Below, in pieces: positions 60,601-64,000 of a DNA stretch of 64,000 nt (the stretch's first letter is position 1; each line of letters starts with the position of its first letter). The notes under the pieces are model-generated. The model did no database searches. It had not been told where the DNA came from and saw nothing but the letters and a program-made list of their open reading frames with translations. The stretch lies in the NCBI GenBank assembly GCA_014607495.2, contig CP053149.1:11730120-11794119 (forward strand). The letters run 5' to 3'. Source of the stretch: Carposina sasakii (lineage: Eukaryota > Arthropoda > Insecta > Lepidoptera > Carposinidae). A program made the position numbers and the translations under genes.

Positions 60601-63600
60601 GTAAAAGTTTTAGCGAATTTTCACTAAAATTGGGTACTGCTGGTAAGTACTTTGACTAGAACAAAAATAGCGTGGGTTTTGTTTAGTCTCTTTTCAAATT
60701 TGCTGTTTTTGTTGGTTGGTGTAACTTATAGTTACAAATAGTTATTTATAGTTAGTTACCTATAGTTACTAATAGATATGTATTAATTATACTCACAACA
60801 CTATTAGTATCAATAATCCATCAAGCTCTATCAAAGTTTACAAATGACGTATTTTCCTTATAATCTAGCTACCGCATCCAATGCGAGTAGATCAAAAGCT
60901 TTCTTAAAGTGAAACTAAACTTATTTCCGACTTAGACGTCGTAGTTGATGCTGTTATCAAAATTTACGTTACCCGAGAGCCGCCATTCTTTTCTTAAATC
61001 GAATGAAGACAAGATTAGCATTTTATCTAACATTATTAGTAGCCCCATAACTGGGGCCCCTCCCTAGGCCCGAGGCCCCAGTTCTGACCGAGCCGAGCGG
61101 ATTTCTGATCGAATCGTCCCGATTATGACGTTAATCTGTCCGAAGTAAATTGGATGAGCCAGTCATTTACATCCCTTTATCAGAAATTCGACGATAAAAT
61201 ATTCAAATATTTATTGTTTTGTTAGACAGGAATAAGTGCCCTTTTCACAGTTACTGCGAATTGTCTTTTTCGCAATGGGATTAATTGGATTTTGGGTTTC
61301 GGAGGGATTTTAGGTACGCGAATCTGCGAATTTAAAGGTGCTCGCAGTGAATTTAATCGTTAATTGACGTTTGACTAAGTGAGTGCTAAAAGGTATCGGA
61401 ATAGCGGCACTCTTTGTTCACAGAAAGCTATTTTTGTAATATATAAATTTTTTGGACATTGACTACTACTTAAAATTTACGCATACGATGGCTTCTTATA
61501 TTCTTATCTATCATTCATGTAGTGAGTAAGTCGTAAGTTTTGGTCTTGTCTTGCTTCACAAAGACGTGACATTATATTCGAGGTAATAATATATAATAGT
61601 CGTATTTGTCTCTACGGTCCCAACTCAATTTTCACAGCAGCATACTCGTAAATCTATAAAAAGTTAATATCTAACTGACCATAGAGCAGAAAAAAATACC
61701 TTATCTACAAAAACACTTGTATTCTTATTACATTTTTTCCACGATCCATCAATCCTTCATAGCTCCTCGACCGTAACCAATCGAAGTGTTTCCTCATTCT
61801 GTAGCCGCGATTCAAAGTTACAAATGGCCGATGTCTGAGTGGGTACACAGGCTAATGAGGAGATGTTTGAGAACCAATGGAAGATTAAATGCACACCGCT
61901 CCTCAAACTGTGCATTATGAAGTCGACTCTGCATCCTTGAATAAGCACACGGATTGCTGAGGCTTTGAGAATAGATTGATTGTTTGAAGGAAGTAAGTGC
62001 AGTTACACGAATGAAAAATTATTTGAAAGCTTTTATGTTGACTGGAAAATATTGGATCTTTTAACAATGGTACCACTTGTTGTTTGATTTATTTGACATA
62101 GTTTTATTGCAATAAAACCATATAAGCACGTCGTAAGACTTTTGACATCATGAATGATAAATAAGTAAAATTTCCTCCCATAAATCATATACTACATCTT
62201 ACAGCGTAAAATTAACAGCCAACTGAACAAAACCTAATCCCAAGCTAATTCACAGCAGACGCTTTTAAATCGTTTAAAGAATTCTGAATTTAAAACTTTT
62301 CCCTTCGTTTGGAGTGGAGTGATTTGCAGCGGGAGTTAAGCTAAGTGAGGAAAAGAGTAAAAGTGGTACGAGTAAGTCAATGTTTGCAGCCGTGATTTCC
62401 AGTCGGCGACGCAACTGTCTAGATCTCAGTGCCATTTCACTCTTCAGTTTAGTAAAGGTAGATAAAGTTTTTCATTTTACAATTTTGCTACTTATTGGCG
62501 AGTTATTTACATATCTGCACGATGTCGCTACCGATTGCGTCTGAGATACGTGTACATTACCGAAACTTTTACGTTACGATGCTCGCAACGAGTGCCTGTA
62601 AATCCGCTGCAGTTTTGAAACTTCTTTAAGTTCTCTTGACGATGCTGGTGCATATGAGCAATAAAATTGCTCGTGCACCCTTCAGTGCATGTTTTTTTTA
62701 AATTATACACGATCTTGAGGATTACACGAGATTATGCCTTTTGCGGCAGGTTATACTTACATTATGCACTGTGCAGGGCTAAAAACTTTTGTAATGCTGA
62801 TGCGTGTTGGCTAATTTTATTGCATAGGTTCTATGTAGCGAAGTTTGATTGATGTGTGTTGCGTATTTTACTTGTACAATACTGCATGCGTAGCCTACTT
62901 TACTTACGTGACGAAATTTTTCACAAAACTTGTCGGATTTTCCTGGTAAATATTGTTCCATTTCTGCCCATTATTCCTATCTAAAAGCTTATGTACTACT
63001 AAAAAAAAACATAATCCACTTGTACGAAAGAGATAAAGCTGACGACATAAATATACTACTCACTTATTATGACTTACACTTTAGTATGTAGAAAACTGCA
63101 TAACATAGTATGTGCAGTAGAATAAAAATGAATAGAGCATGTCTTTTACAGTCCGCCTCGAGTGTAGTCGCGCGAGTTAATGTTTGACATCCGACTTTGC
63201 TTGGAGCGCTCTCTTGGATCGGAAAATTATATGAAAGAAAAGAATATTGCACATCGTTCAAGCGCGATCAAGTGGTCGAAGAAGAACTTAATAACTTATA
63301 AGCGGATTTCTCCGTTTTAATATTGAATAGGTAGGAAAATACACTATAATCATGTTCAGATAAGTACTTATATTGAATATACGTAAAGCGAAATCATAAT
63401 CCCAATAACAGCGTAAACGGACGATTGTAAAACGTTACACTTTAAGGGGGGGGGGGGAATTATATCAGGCAATATATATTTTTTTAATTGACTAGGATTA
63501 TTTGGTGGACATTTGAAAACGAGTCAACTTCTATAATATTCTATTTAACTAGGCATTAGAAATAACGTTTTCCTAGAGAAATACTTTTCCTAGATTTTCT

Positions 63601-64000
63601 TAAAATATTTTAACTACAATAAACGACTTAGGTGCGAAGTATATTTGAAGCCACGGTTAGGTAAGTTGTTTATCCTATTATTGTCTTTCTGGAACATAAT
63701 AATAGATATTTTTATTCTGTAAGTTGAGTTGTAAGTTATAAATCTTCCATTCAGATAAATAGGTAGAGAAAAATCATAAAATAAATATTCAAACCGTTAA
63801 CTTATTACCGCTAACTATACTGTTAACTTTATAGTTAACACCAAGGTTAAGTAAGGAGAAGAAACTAAATGAGGCCTTCATTTCAAAAATTTAACAGTAG
63901 GTACAACTACCACTCTTGTTTGCCCACCACTGGTCGACCTGACCCTCGAATTCGTCTTATCGACGACTCATGATTGCCATGAAACCAGATGTTAGTGATG

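Larger units (their letters stand above)
46832..64000 (+). repeat. Large direct duplication, copy 2
   Basis: This is the second copy of 1-22487. It lacks the DIRS element (empty site 54734-54736) and the 17308 MITE. It carries two private tandem MITEs at 50642-51415 and a private 76-nt palindrome at 47606-47681. Homology is still running at the last base. I see no gene in it. Short ORFs shared with copy 1 are conserved no better than the surrounding sequence, and several of the longer ones are frameshifted in one copy. Confidence 0.95.

Overview
This window is non-coding, repeat-rich DNA from an insect nuclear genome, most likely a moth or butterfly. The evidence is the AT-rich composition, the lack of any long conserved host open reading frame, and the mobile elements present. 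These include miniature Helitrons of the TC...CTAG type, dispersed repeats containing CCACTGCTGGACGTA next to (ATC)n, LINE tails of (ATGT)n and (TAA)n, and tRNA-derived SINE pieces. The species assignment is an inference from repeat families I recognise; no host gene supports it. No bacterial-style gene is present.

Layout. Positions 1-22487 (copy 1) and 46832-64000 (copy 2) are the same sequence twice, in the same orientation. By eye they differ by roughly 1-3 % in bases plus many indels and several whole transposon insertions. Between them lie about 24 kb of sequence seen once, interrupted at 22930-23429 by exactly 500 N. The homology already exists at base 1 and continues to base 64000. It is therefore either a tandem segmental duplication or, which I think more likely, two haplotypes of one locus placed end to end by the assembler.

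The main genetic content is mobile. Copy 1 carries a 4.85 kb DIRS1-type tyrosine-recombinase retrotransposon (7801-12652, minus strand). It has inverted terminal repeats, an internal complementary region, a gag gene that appears to contain an intron holding three 115-bp tandem repeats, and broken RT, RNase H, methyltransferase-like and recombinase genes. Copy 2 keeps the empty target site, so the insertion can be read to the base: a 3-bp AAT core is shared. Next to the N gap lies a decayed Penelope-like retroelement (23430 to about 24770) with a YVDD RT motif, a GIY-YIG endonuclease and a plausible hammerhead ribozyme. Four copies of a roughly 380-bp Tc1/mariner-type MITE are present, three of them copy-specific insertions and the fourth in a locus that differs between the copies. 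Two PIF/Harbinger-type MITEs, a GC-rich MITE, several Helitron pieces and LINE 3-prime fragments fill the rest. A further family is a 0.7-kb retroelement that lies in TAA microsatellites.

How the parts work together. Nothing here reads as a host operon or pathway. The elements nest in each other: the DIRS element lies inside an older dispersed repeat, the TAA-associated elements lie in the tails of other retroelements and of each other, and a MITE lies in a SINE. The only unassigned protein-like segment is a 122-codon minus-strand ORF at 27928-28296, which could be a terminal exon but is unproven.
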